From Streptomyces mangrovisoli (GTDB lineage Bacteria > Actinomycetota > Actinomycetes > Streptomycetales > Streptomycetaceae): 53,742 bases of DNA. Shown here piece after piece: positions 8,678 through 17,471 of the stretch. Location: positions 1 through 53,742 of the forward strand of contig NZ_LAVA02000048.1 of assembly GCF_000974985.2 (NCBI RefSeq). The letters run 5' to 3'. Below the pieces are notes generated by a model. It was not told the origin of the DNA. It was given only the letters and a program-made list of their open reading frames with translations, and made no database searches. Position 1 is the stretch's first letter, and every line of letters starts with the position of its first letter. A program made the position numbers and the translations under genes.

Positions 8678-9988
8678 ATGTCCACGTCGACCTCCGGCGC
8701 ACGGCCGGACCCTCCCCTGCTGCTCACCGTCGTCTCCGACACCCTGGTCGCCGCCGACTTCGGCCCCCGCTTCGGGCACGGCGGCCGGGGCGGCGGACGG
8801 CCGCCGGGCCCGTACCGCCGGCTGTTCGCCCGGCGCGGCGCCCGCGCCTTCGCGTTCGGCGGCCTGATCGCCCGGCTGCCCAGCGGCATGTTCGGGGTCA
8901 GCGCGGTCACCATGATCGCCGGGGTGCGCGGCTCCTACGCGCTGGCCGGGGCGGTCACCGCGGTGGGCCTCGCGGCGAACGCCGTGACCGGGCCGTGGAT
9001 CGCCCGCCTCGTCGACCGGCACGGCCAGGCCCGCGTCGCCGTGCCGGCCGCCGCGTGCTCGGCGCTCGGCAGTCTCGCGCTGCTGCTGTGCGTGCACTAC
9101 GGCACCGCCGACTGGACCCTGTTCGCCGCGTACGCCGCCACCGCGACCACCCCCAACACCGGGGGCATGTCCCGCGCCCGCTGGGCCCGCCTGGTCGCGG
9201 ACGACCCCGCGGCCCTGCACACCGCGAACTCCTTCGAGCAGGCCGCGGACGAGGTCTGCTACATGCTCGGGCCGGTGCTCGCGGCCTTCCTGTGCGGGAC
9301 GTTCTTCCCGGAGGCGGGCACGCTGGTGGGGGCGGTGCTGCTGCTGGCCGGGATGCTGCTGTTCGCCGCGCAGCGCTCCACCGAACCGCCGCCCGGCGGC
9401 CGCGCCCGGTCCCGGTCGCCGCTGCGCGCGCCCGGCATACCGCCGCTGCTCGCCCAGTTCGTCGCCACCGGGGCCGTGTTCGGCTCGATGGAGGTGGTCA
9501 CCATCGCCTACGCCGACGCGCTCGGGCACCGGGCCGCCGCCGGGGTCGTGCTCGGGCTCCAGGCCGCCGGTTCGGGCGCCGCGGGCCTGCTGTTCGGCGC
9601 GCTGAAGCCGGCCGGTCCGGCCGAGCGGAGGCTTCCGTGGTGCCTGGCGGCGATGGCCGTGCTGATGTCGCTGCCGCTGCTCTCGGCGCGCACCGGCGGC
9701 TCGCTCCTGGCGCTCGCGCCCGCCCTGCTCGTCGCGGGGATGGCGACCGCGCCGACGATGGTGACCGCGATGACCGTCCTCCAGCGGCGCACGCCCGAGG
9801 GCCGCCTCAACGAGGGCATGAGCCTCGCGGTCACCGGGCTGCTGGGGGGCATCGGCGCGGGGTCGGCGGCGGGCGGCTGGACGGCGCAGCACGTGGGGGC
9901 GGCGGCGGGGTTCGGGGTGCCGGTCGTGGCGGCGGCCGTGGCCCTGGCGGTCGGGGCGGCGTCGGCCACCCGTCCCGTCCCGGCCTAG
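8678..9988 (+). CDS. MFS transporter, probable efflux pump
   Basis: A 436-residue major facilitator with about 12 hydrophobic segments. The N-terminal half contains AVTAVGLAANAVTGPWIARLVDRHGQAR, a variant of the conserved loop 2-3 motif of MFS drug exporters. AAGGGC sits just before ATG 8678. It is divergent from a LysR regulator with a shared operator, the common arrangement for inducible efflux. The substrate cannot be told from sequence. Confidence 0.82.
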   Translation: MSTSTSGARPDPPLLLTVVSDTLVAADFGPRFGHGGRGGGRPPGPYRRLFARRGARAFAFGGLIARLPSGMFGVSAVTMIAGVRGSYALAGAVTAVGLAANAVTGPWIARLVDRHGQARVAVPAAACSALGSLALLLCVHYGTADWTLFAAYAATATTPNTGGMSRARWARLVADDPAALHTANSFEQAADEVCYMLGPVLAAFLCGTFFPEAGTLVGAVLLLAGMLLFAAQRSTEPPPGGRARSRSPLRAPGIPPLLAQFVATGAVFGSMEVVTIAYADALGHRAAAGVVLGLQAAGSGAAGLLFGALKPAGPAERRLPWCLAAMAVLMSLPLLSARTGGSLLALAPALLVAGMATAPTMVTAMTVLQRRTPEGRLNEGMSLAVTGLLGGIGAGSAAGGWTAQHVGAAAGFGVPVVAAAVALAVGAASATRPVPA

Positions 9989-10002
9989 CCCCGCCCCACA
10001 GC

Positions 10003-10107
10003 CCTCCGACCGGGGCCGGCCACCCACCCCGCACAGACCTCCGACCGGGGCCGGCCACCCACCCCGCACAGACCTCCGGGCGGGCCCGGCCACCCGCCCC
10101 GCCCGGA
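10003..10107. repeat. Three tandem copies of a 35-bp unit
   Basis: Units begin at 10003, 10038 and 10073 with CCTCCG. The first two are nearly identical (CCTCCGACCGGGGCCGGCC...), the third has diverged. It lies directly after the MFS stop codon and before the dispersed-repeat cluster. No coding potential of its own is apparent. Confidence 0.75.
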
Positions 10108-10199
10108 CCGTCCGGCCCCGTCCGCCGGACACCCCCGCCGGGCCCCGACCGGGGCCCGGCGGGCCCATCCGCGCCGTCGACACCCGCGGCCCGGGACCC

Positions 10200-10599
10200 T
10201 TTCGCGCCGTTCCCTGCGCGGCTGGAGCGTGCGGCCCGGCGGGGCCCTTTCGCGCAGTTCCCCGCGCCCCTTGCAGGGGCCACCCGGCCTGTGGACGATC
10301 CCGCGGCCCGGTGGGGCTCCTTCGCGCAGTTCCCCGCGCCCCTTGCGGGGGCGCAGGTGGCCGTGCCCCGAAAGGGGCGCGGGGAACTGCGCGACCAGCC
10401 ACGACGGCGCCGCACGGGGGCACTGTGCGAACTTCGCCGACCGCGGCCCGGCGGGGCCCCTCCGGGGCACGGCCACCCGGGCCACCCCAAGGGGCGCGGG
10501 GAACTGCGCGACCAGCCACGACGGAGCCGCACGGGGGCACTGTGCGATGCTCGCGGGCCGCGGGCCGGTGGGGGCTGGGCGCGCAGTTCCCCGCACCCC
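10200..10599. repeat. REP-like dispersed repeat, cluster 2 (5 copies plus one degenerate)
   Basis: Cores in reverse orientation at about 10250-10270, 10322-10342 and 10579-10599, and forward at 10374-10394 and 10491-10511; a degenerate copy is near 10201-10220. The two forward copies are 117 bp apart and share over 50 bp (ACCAGCCACGACGG, then CGCACGGGGGCACTGTGCGA). Opposed copies could fold into large hairpins. The remainder of this 937-bp gap (9989-10925) holds tandem repeats and operators but no gene I can support. Confidence 0.85.
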
Positions 10600-10792
10600 T
10601 TCCGGGGCACCGGCCCCGCACGCCCCAGCGGCGCGGGGACCGGCGCGAAAAGCACCCGCAGGGGCGCCGGTGCCGGCGGCGCGGGTGGGCGCAATCGGGC
10701 CATCCCGGGCGAACCCACCCCCATTTGTCGACCCGCTTGGCAAATTCCTGCCGGACCCATTGACGTCGTCGCAGCCCCTACATACCTTCCTC

Positions 10793-10810
10793 CGTCGAAG
10801 CGCTTCGACG
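10793..10810. promoter_or_regulatory. LacI-family operator 1 of the xyloside operon
   Basis: A perfect 18-bp palindrome (CGTCGAAGCGCTTCGACG) centred on the CG step typical of LacI-family sites, 116 bp before the binding-protein gene. The operon ends with a LacI regulator, the likely ligand. Confidence 0.75.
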
Positions 10811-10817
10811 TTTCGCG

Positions 10818-10831
10818 TCGAATCGATTCGA
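10818..10831. promoter_or_regulatory. LacI-family operator 2 of the xyloside operon
   Basis: A perfect 14-bp palindrome, TCGAATCGATTCGA, centred 23 bp after operator 1. It keeps the outer TCGA half-sites of operator 1 with a different core, so it may be a second, weaker site for the same repressor. Confidence 0.6.
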
Positions 10832-10925
10832 TGACCGAATCGACAACCCGCGAAACATCCCCGCGCCTCACGCTCGACCCCTCCCGACCCCGACCCACCC
10901 CATCCGATTCCCCAGGAGGAACGGG

Positions 10926-12218
10926 ATGTTTACGGCACGAAGGCGTGTGGTGGCCTCGGCACTGATCCTGACCGGATCACTGCTCCTGACCTCCTGCGGC
11001 AACTCGGACAGCGAGTCGTCCGACGGCAAGACGCTGACCCTGTGGCACTACGAAGGCTCCGACAGCGCGATGGGCATCGCCTGGAACGAGGCCATCAAGG
11101 AGTTCAAGGCCACCCACCCGGGCGTGACGGTGAAGTTCGAGGCGAAGGGCTTCGAGCAGATCCAGAAGACCGCGTCGATGGTGCTGAACTCCTCGGACGC
11201 GCCCGACATCATGGAGTACAACAAGGGCAACGCGACCGCGGGCCTGCTCTCCAAGCAGGGACTGCTGACCGACCTCACGGCCGAGGCCACCAAGCGCGGC
11301 TGGGACAAGAAGCTCAGCGCCGGCGTGAAGACCACGAGCCAGTACGACAGCAACGGCGTCATGGGCTCCGGCAAGTGGTACGGCGTGCCCAACTACGCCG
11401 AGTACACGATGGCCTTCTACAACAAGGACATGTTCAAGAAGTACGGGATCGCCGAGCCGACCACGTACGACGAACTGACCGCCGCGATGGACAAGTTCGT
11501 CGCGAAGGGCATCACCCCGCTGGCCAACGCCGGCGCCGAGTACATGGCCCAGCAGTACCTCTACCAGCTCGCCCTCTCCAAGGCCGACCGCACCTGGGTC
11601 GACAAGTACGAGCTGTACAAGGGCAAGAACGACTTCCACGACGCGGCCTGGACCTACGCGGCGAACACCTTCGCCGACTGGGTGAAGAAGGGCTACATCG
11701 CCAAGACCTCCAGCGGCACCAAGGCCGAGGACGCGGGCGTCTCCTGGATCCAGGGCAAGTCCCCGATCCTGTTCTCCGGCAGCTGGTGGTACGGCCGCTT
11801 CGAGTCCGAGGCCAAGTTCGACTGGGACTCCGGCCTGTTCCCGGGCTCGAACCTGACCCTGGGCTCCGGCGGCAACCTGTGGGTGGTCCCCAAGGGCGCC
11901 AAGAACAAGAACCTGGCCTACGACTTCATCGACATCACCATGTCGAAGAAGATCCAGAACCTGCTGGGCAACAAGGGCGGCGTCCCGGTCGCCGCGGACG
12001 CCTCCGCGATCACCGACCCCAAGACCAAGACCCTGATCTCGAACTACAACACCCTCTCCAGCCGTGACGGCCTGGCCTTCTACCCCGACTGGCCGGTGGC
12101 CGGCTTCTACGACACCCTCGTCTCCGAGACGCAGAAGCTGATCACGGGCAGCGAGAAGCCCGACGCCTACCTGGACAACCTCCAGAAGGCGTACGACAAG
12201 GGCGTACCGCAGCAATGA
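10926..12218 (+). CDS. Sugar ABC transporter substrate-binding lipoprotein
   Basis: A 430-residue extracellular solute-binding protein of the family 1 type. It has a lipoprotein signal peptide with lipobox LLTSC (Cys at ~25), then TLTLWHYEGSDSAMGIAWNEAIKEF and the usual two-lobed fold. AGGAGG precedes ATG 10926. It is the first gene of an operon with two permeases, a GH31 alpha-xylosidase and a LacI regulator, so the likely ligand is an alpha-xyloside such as isoprimeverose or another xyloglucan fragment. That ligand is inferred from the enzyme, not seen in the protein. Codons are strongly biased to GC-ending AAG, GAC and GGC, suggesting high expression when induced. Confidence 0.9.
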   Translation: MFTARRRVVASALILTGSLLLTSCGNSDSESSDGKTLTLWHYEGSDSAMGIAWNEAIKEFKATHPGVTVKFEAKGFEQIQKTASMVLNSSDAPDIMEYNKGNATAGLLSKQGLLTDLTAEATKRGWDKKLSAGVKTTSQYDSNGVMGSGKWYGVPNYAEYTMAFYNKDMFKKYGIAEPTTYDELTAAMDKFVAKGITPLANAGAEYMAQQYLYQLALSKADRTWVDKYELYKGKNDFHDAAWTYAANTFADWVKKGYIAKTSSGTKAEDAGVSWIQGKSPILFSGSWWYGRFESEAKFDWDSGLFPGSNLTLGSGGNLWVVPKGAKNKNLAYDFIDITMSKKIQNLLGNKGGVPVAADASAITDPKTKTLISNYNTLSSRDGLAFYPDWPVAGFYDTLVSETQKLITGSEKPDAYLDNLQKAYDKGVPQQ

Positions 12219-13180
12219 CGGTGACCGCCGAACGCGGCGGGCAGGTGACCGGCCGACAGGTGAAGGCCGGTCACCCGCGTCGCCCGCGCGACTCCTACGC
12301 ACTGTTCCTGATCCCCGGGATCATCGCCTTCACGGCGATCATCATCGTGCCGTTCCTCATGAACACCGGGATCAGCTTCACCAACTGGCAGGGCGTCGGC
12401 ACCCCTTCGTGGACCGGCCTCGCCAACTACCGCGAGCTGTGGGACGACAGCGAGTTCTGGGCGTCCTTCCGGCACAGCCTCTTCATGGTGCTGGCCATGG
12501 CCGCGATCCCCACCGCGGTCGGACTCGTCCTGGCCGCGGCCCTCTTCGACTTCGTCGGCAAGCACTTCGGCAGCCGGATCGTCGCCGTGCTGCGGGCCTG
12601 CTTCTACCTCCCGCAGGTGCTGCCGATCGCCGTCGCGGGCATCGTGTGGAGCTGGATCCTCGCCCCCGAGAACGGCTCGCTCAACGCCCTGCTGAAGGCG
12701 ATCGGCCTCGGCTCCTGGCAGCAGGACTGGCTCGGTGACCCCGACATCGCGCTGTACAGCGTGATGGGCGTGATGGTCTGGGTGCAGCTCGGCTTCCCGC
12801 TCGTGGTCTTCATGGCGGGCCTCCAGCGCGTCGACCCCGGTCTGCACGAGGCGGCCGAGCTGGACGGCGCGGGCTGGTGGCGCCGGTTCTGGCACATCAC
12901 GCTGCCGCAGATCCGCCCGGAGATCTACGTCGTGCTGACCTGGTGCTCGATCGCCGCGCTCAAGGTGTTCGGCGCCGTGTACGTGCTGACCAAGGGCGGA
13001 CCCGGCGGCGCGACCGACGTGCCCTCGTACTTTTCCTTCAGCACGTTCTTCGAGAAGACCCAGGTCGGCTACGGCGCCGCGATCTCCACCGTGCTCACGG
13101 CGGTGATCCTCGTCCTGGCCCTGATCGGGCTGAAACTCCAGACCCGCGCCGAGGACGCGGAGGAAGGGGTGCGCTCATGA
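12215..13180 (+). CDS. Sugar ABC transporter permease (MalF-type)
   Basis: A 321-residue inner-membrane permease with six hydrophobic segments. The cytoplasmic EAA loop reads EAAELDGAGWWRRFWHITLPQIRP, the contact point for the ATPase. Its ATG overlaps the stop codon of the binding-protein gene (ATGA at 12215-12218), and its stop overlaps the next permease start, so the three are translationally coupled. No ATPase gene is present nearby. As in other Streptomyces CUT1 systems, the shared ATPase MsiK is the likely energy source. Confidence 0.92.
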   Translation: MTVTAERGGQVTGRQVKAGHPRRPRDSYALFLIPGIIAFTAIIIVPFLMNTGISFTNWQGVGTPSWTGLANYRELWDDSEFWASFRHSLFMVLAMAAIPTAVGLVLAAALFDFVGKHFGSRIVAVLRACFYLPQVLPIAVAGIVWSWILAPENGSLNALLKAIGLGSWQQDWLGDPDIALYSVMGVMVWVQLGFPLVVFMAGLQRVDPGLHEAAELDGAGWWRRFWHITLPQIRPEIYVVLTWCSIAALKVFGAVYVLTKGGPGGATDVPSYFSFSTFFEKTQVGYGAAISTVLTAVILVLALIGLKLQTRAEDAEEGVRS

Positions 13181-14001
13181 CGACGGCCCTTCGCCGCTGG
13201 CCCGTTCTGGTGGCCCTGTGCATCGCGGCACTGTTCATGGTTCTGCCGTTCCTCATCGTGCTGATGAACGCGATCAAGTCGCCGGCCGAGTACTCCCAGC
13301 ACGGCCCGCTGAGCATGCCCCACGGCCTCTACCTGGACGGCCTGAAGGACTTCTGGCAGCGCGTCGACTACGGCCAGAAACTCTTCAACTCGGTGCTGAT
13401 CAGCGGCTCGGTGGCGATCCTCGCGGCCCTGCTGTCGATCCTGAACGCGTACGCGATCGGCATCGGCCGGATCAAGGGCCGTACCTGGGTGCTGGCGTTC
13501 TTCGTGCTCGCCAACATGCTGCCGCAGGAGGCGCTGGTCTACCCGGTGTACTACCTCGCCAAGGAGGTCGGGCTCTACGACACCCGGCTGAGCGTGATCA
13601 TCGTGTTCACGGTGATCCAGGCGGCGTTCGGCACCTATCTGCTCTCCTCGGTGCTCGGCCAGTTCCCGCGCGAGATCATCGAGGCGGCCAAGATCGACGG
13701 AGCGACCACCTGGCAGGTGCTCTGGCGGATCGTGGTGCCGGTGAGCAGGCCCACCCTCGGCGTCCTGATGGTCTTCTTCTTCATCTGGACCTGGAACGAG
13801 TTCCTGCTCCCGCTGGTCATGCTGATCTCCAACGACAACCAGACGGTGTCGGTGGCGCTCGGTGTCCTCCAGGGGCAGCGGCTGATGGACGCCACGATGA
13901 CCAACGCGGCCGCCCTGCTCGGCGTGCTGCCGGCCCTGGTCTTCTTCCTCGTCTTCCAACGGACCCTCACCCGCGGCATCGCCGTCGGTGCTGTGAAGTA
14001 A
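13177..14001 (+). CDS. Sugar ABC transporter permease (MalG-type)
   Basis: A 274-residue second permease with about six membrane spans and EAA loop EAAKIDGATTWQVLWRIVVPVSRP. The start ATG at 13177 overlaps the preceding stop codon (ATGA), with AGGAAGGGG upstream; the open frame extends far upstream, but there it shadows the preceding permease. It pairs with the 12215 permease to form the membrane channel. The GH31 enzyme gene follows after 11 nt. Confidence 0.92.
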   Translation: MTTALRRWPVLVALCIAALFMVLPFLIVLMNAIKSPAEYSQHGPLSMPHGLYLDGLKDFWQRVDYGQKLFNSVLISGSVAILAALLSILNAYAIGIGRIKGRTWVLAFFVLANMLPQEALVYPVYYLAKEVGLYDTRLSVIIVFTVIQAAFGTYLLSSVLGQFPREIIEAAKIDGATTWQVLWRIVVPVSRPTLGVLMVFFFIWTWNEFLLPLVMLISNDNQTVSVALGVLQGQRLMDATMTNAAALLGVLPALVFFLVFQRTLTRGIAVGAVK

Positions 14002-14012
14002 GGACCCCCCAC

Positions 14013-16277
14013 GTGAAGTTCACCGACGGCTACTGGCTGCTGCGCGAGGGCGTCACCGCGGCCCACCCGGTCGAGGTGCTCGACGTCACCGCCCTCGGGG
14101 ACGGCTCCTCGGGCCGTTCGCTGGAGATCCACGCGCCGACCCAGCCCATCCGCCACCGCGGCGACCTGCTGAAGGGACCGGTCGTGACGATCAGCGCGCA
14201 CGCGCCGATGCCCGGTGTCATCGGCCTCACCCTCACCCACTTCGCGGGCGAGCAGCCGAGGGGACCGCGGTTCGAGGTGCGCACGGAGGACGCCGGCACC
14301 CAGGTGTCGTACGACGACGACACCGCGACGCTGACCGCCGGTGACCTGTCGGTGCGGGTTGCCCGCAAGGGCGACTGGCGCGTCGACTTCCTGGCCGGCG
14401 GCCGGGTCCTCACCTCCAGCGGCTCCAAGGGCATGGGCATCATGCGCGACGCGAGCGGGGCGCACTATCTGCGCGAGCAACTGGGCCTCGGCGTCGGCAC
14501 CGCGGTCTACGGCCTCGGCGAGCGCTTCGGGCCGCTGGTGAAGAACGGCCAGGTCGTCGACATCTGGAACGCCGACGGCGGCACCTCCAGCGAACAGGCG
14601 TACAAGAACGTCCCGTTCTACCTGACGGACGCCGGCTACGGCGTCTTCGTCGACCACCCCGGCAAGGTCTCCTTCGAGGTCGGCTCCGAGAACGTCTCCC
14701 GGGTCCAGTTCAGCGTCGAGGCCCAGGAGCTGACGTACTACGTCATCCACGGCCCCGACCCGAAGGAGATCCTGCGCAAGTACACGGCGCTGACCGGCCG
14801 TCCGGCCCTGCCGCCCGCGTGGTCCTTCGGCCTGTGGCTGTCGACGTCCTTCACGACGTCGTACGACGAGAAGACCGTGACGTCCTTCATCGACGGGATG
14901 CGGGAGCGCGAACTTCCGCTGTCCGTCTTCCACTTCGACTGCTTCTGGATGCGCGAGTTCAACTGGTGCGACTTCGAGTGGGACCCGCGCGTCTTCCCCG
15001 ACCCGGAGGGGATGCTCGCCCGGCTGCACGACAAGGACCTGAAGGTCTGCGTGTGGATCAACCCCTACATCGCGCAGCGCTCCCCGCTGTTCGCGGAGGG
15101 CAAGGCGCTCGGCCATCTGCTGCGCAGGCCCGACGGCAGCGTGTGGCAGTGGGACCTGTGGCAGCCGGGCATGGCCCTGGTCGACTTCACCAGCCCGGCG
15201 GCGCGCGAGTGGTACGCGGCCAAGCTGGAGGCGCTGCTGGAACAGGGCGTGGACTGCTTCAAGACCGACTTCGGCGAGCGCGTCCCCACGGACGTGGCGT
15301 GGGCCGACGGCTCCGACCCGGAGCGGATGCACAACTACTACACGCACCTCTACAACCAGACCGTCTTCGACGTGCTGAAGAAGCACCGCGGTGAAGAGGA
15401 GGCGGTGGTCTTCGCCCGCTCGGCGACCGGCGGCAGCCAGCAGTTCCCGGTGCACTGGGGCGGCGACTGCGAGTCGTCGTACGAGGCGATGGCGGAGTCG
15501 CTGCGCGGCGGTCTGTCGCTGGGCCTGTCCGGCTTCGGCTTCTGGAGCCACGACATCGGCGGCTTCGAGGGCACCCCGTCGCCCGGGGTGTTCAAGCGGT
15601 GGATCGCGTTCGGCCTGCTCTCCTCGCACAGCCGACTGCACGGCTCCTCCTCCTACCGGGTGCCGTGGCTGTTCGACGAGGAGTCGGTGGACGTGCTGCG
15701 GCTGTTCACCCGGCTCAAGCTCGGTCTGATGCCGTATCTGCACCAGGCCGCGCGCACCGCGCACACCGAGGGCACCCCGATGATGCGGGCGATGGTCCTG
15801 GAGTTCCCCGACGACCCCGGGTGCACGCACCTGGAGCGGCAGTACATGCTCGGCCCGGACCTGCTGGTGGCCCCCGTCTTCAGCGACGAGGGCGACGTGA
15901 CGTACTACGTGCCCGAGGGGACCTGGACCCACTACCTCGGTGGGCGGACGGTGACCGGTCCGCGCTGGGTGCGCGAGACGCACGGCTTCGACAGCGTGCC
16001 GCTGCTGGTCAGGCCCGGCGCGGTGATCCCGGTCGGGGCGGTCGAGGACCGGCCGGACTACGACTACGCGGACGGGGTGACGCTGCGGGCCTACGAACTC
16101 GCGCGCGGTGCCCGGGTGGAGGTGCCGGTCGGCGACGTGACCTTCACCGTCGTCCGCGAGGGCGACACGCTGCGCGCGACGTCCAGTGACCCGTCGGCGC
16201 CGTGGGCGCTGGCCGCGGGCGACCGGACGGCGCGGGCGGAGGCGGGCACCGGCTTCCTCACGCTGGAGCTGGGCTGA
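14013..16277 (+). CDS. yicI: Alpha-xylosidase, glycoside hydrolase family 31 (YicI/XylS type)
   Basis: A 754-residue cytoplasmic GH31 enzyme that releases alpha-linked xylose from xyloglucan fragments such as isoprimeverose. It is very close to E. coli YicI: DCFWMREFNWCDFEWDPRVFP, WINPYIAQ, then nucleophile D419 in KTDFGER and acid/base D485 in HWGGDC, both offset by three from YicI D416 and D482. The YicI xylose-pocket lysine is kept two residues before the nucleophile. I chose GTG at 14013 (VKFTDGYWLLREG) because the family starts there; the open frame extends upstream only as a shadow. No signal peptide, so the substrate must be imported by the upstream ABC system. Confidence 0.93.
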   Translation: MKFTDGYWLLREGVTAAHPVEVLDVTALGDGSSGRSLEIHAPTQPIRHRGDLLKGPVVTISAHAPMPGVIGLTLTHFAGEQPRGPRFEVRTEDAGTQVSYDDDTATLTAGDLSVRVARKGDWRVDFLAGGRVLTSSGSKGMGIMRDASGAHYLREQLGLGVGTAVYGLGERFGPLVKNGQVVDIWNADGGTSSEQAYKNVPFYLTDAGYGVFVDHPGKVSFEVGSENVSRVQFSVEAQELTYYVIHGPDPKEILRKYTALTGRPALPPAWSFGLWLSTSFTTSYDEKTVTSFIDGMRERELPLSVFHFDCFWMREFNWCDFEWDPRVFPDPEGMLARLHDKDLKVCVWINPYIAQRSPLFAEGKALGHLLRRPDGSVWQWDLWQPGMALVDFTSPAAREWYAAKLEALLEQGVDCFKTDFGERVPTDVAWADGSDPERMHNYYTHLYNQTVFDVLKKHRGEEEAVVFARSATGGSQQFPVHWGGDCESSYEAMAESLRGGLSLGLSGFGFWSHDIGGFEGTPSPGVFKRWIAFGLLSSHSRLHGSSSYRVPWLFDEESVDVLRLFTRLKLGLMPYLHQAARTAHTEGTPMMRAMVLEFPDDPGCTHLERQYMLGPDLLVAPVFSDEGDVTYYVPEGTWTHYLGGRTVTGPRWVRETHGFDSVPLLVRPGAVIPVGAVEDRPDYDYADGVTLRAYELARGARVEVPVGDVTFTVVREGDTLRATSSDPSAPWALAAGDRTARAEAGTGFLTLELG

Positions 16278-16305
16278 TGACGCCATGCGTGGCGGTGCCG
16301 GCCTG

Positions 16306-17319
16306 ATGGTCAAGATCACCGATGTGGCCCGGCACGCCGGGGTCTCCCCCAGCACCGTCTCCTACGCGCTGAGCGGCAAGCGCCCGATCTCCGACGACAC
16401 CCGGCAGCGGGTCGAGGCGTCCATCCGGGAACTCGGCTACCGTCCGCACGCCGGCGCGCGGGCGCTGGCCAGCAACCGCTCCAACGTGCTGGCGCTCGTC
16501 GTGCCGCTGCGGGCCGGCATCCACGTGCCGGTGGTGATGCAGTTCGCGGTGTCGGTGGTGACCACGGCCCGGCAGTACGACCACGACGTGCTGCTGCTGA
16601 CCCAGGAGGAGGGCGAGGAAGGGCTCAGCAGGGTGGCCGACAGCGCCCTGGTGGACGCCCTGATCGTCATGGACGTCCAGCTCCACGACCCGCGGCTCGC
16701 GCTGCTGCGGTCGCTGGAGCGGCCGTCCGTGATGATCGGTTTCCCGCTCGAACCGGCCGGGCTGACCTGCGTCGACCTCGACTTCAAGGCGGCCGGCGAG
16801 CTGTGCGTGGAGCATCTCGCGCGGCTCGGGCACCGGGCGGTCGCGCTGGTCGGCTCGCCGCCCGAGGTGTACGTGCGCCAGACCGCGTTCGCGCAGCGGG
16901 TGGTGGAGGGGTTCACCGCCGCGGCCGACCGCAACGGCATGGTGTCGTCGGTCCACCCGTGCGAGGCCGACCCGGCGGCGGCCCGCGCGGCCGCCGAGCG
17001 GCTGCTGCGCGAGCAGCCGGCGCTGACCGGTGTCGTCGTGCACAACGAGGCCGTGCTGGAACCGCTCGTCGAGGCGTTCGAGCAGCTGGGCCTGCGCATC
17101 CCGGGCGATCTGTCGGTCACCGCGATCTGCCCGGACGAGCTGGCCGGGTCGCTGCGGCTGCCGGTCACCTCGGTCGCGGTGCCCTCGGCCGAGCTGGGCG
17201 AGCGGGCGGTGCAGCTGCTGATGCGCAAGCTGAACGGCTCGGACTCGGTCCCGGAGGCGACGCTGCTGCCGCCGCGGCTGACCGACCGCGGGAGCACGGC
17301 CCCGCGCGACGCGCTCTGA
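16306..17319 (+). CDS. LacI-family repressor of the xyloside operon
   Basis: A 337-residue LacI/GalR regulator. The N-terminal HTH and hinge read MVKITDVARHAGVSPSTVSY and RPISDDTRQRV, followed by a periplasmic-binding-protein-like sugar domain. It is the last gene of the operon, 28 bp after the GH31 stop codon, and two LacI-type palindromes lie before the first gene, so autoregulated repression relieved by an imported xyloside is likely. I chose ATG 16306 because the HTH starts there. ATG 16285 would add seven residues; neither has a strong ribosome site. Confidence 0.88.
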   Translation: MVKITDVARHAGVSPSTVSYALSGKRPISDDTRQRVEASIRELGYRPHAGARALASNRSNVLALVVPLRAGIHVPVVMQFAVSVVTTARQYDHDVLLLTQEEGEEGLSRVADSALVDALIVMDVQLHDPRLALLRSLERPSVMIGFPLEPAGLTCVDLDFKAAGELCVEHLARLGHRAVALVGSPPEVYVRQTAFAQRVVEGFTAAADRNGMVSSVHPCEADPAAARAAAERLLREQPALTGVVVHNEAVLEPLVEAFEQLGLRIPGDLSVTAICPDELAGSLRLPVTSVAVPSAELGERAVQLLMRKLNGSDSVPEATLLPPRLTDRGSTAPRDAL

Positions 17320-17428
17320 CCCGGCGGACCGCCCTGACGGTCCGGGCGCCTGACCGCCCGGGCCGTTCGGGCCGTTCCGGGCCGGGCGCGCGCGGTGGGC
17401 CGTGGCGCGCCCGGCCCGGACACGACGA

Positions 17429-17457
17429 AGGCCCCGCTGCTTTGAGCAGCGGGGCCT
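17429..17457. terminator. Bidirectional terminator between lacI and ssrA
   Basis: A perfect 13-bp stem (AGGCCCCGCTGCT / AGCAGCGGGGCCT) with a 3-nt loop, between the plus-strand lacI gene and the 3' end of minus-strand ssrA. It can serve both. Confidence 0.8.
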
Positions 17458-17471
17458 CGTCACACATGGGG

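Noticed and set aside
10200..10599. CRISPR-like array
   Set aside because: Repeats occur in both orientations with irregular spacing and no cas genes, so it is not CRISPR.
8995..10965. A 656-codon plus-strand open frame through the repeats
   Set aside because: Its first half shadows the MFS gene and the second translates repeats (GRGELRDQP); no family.
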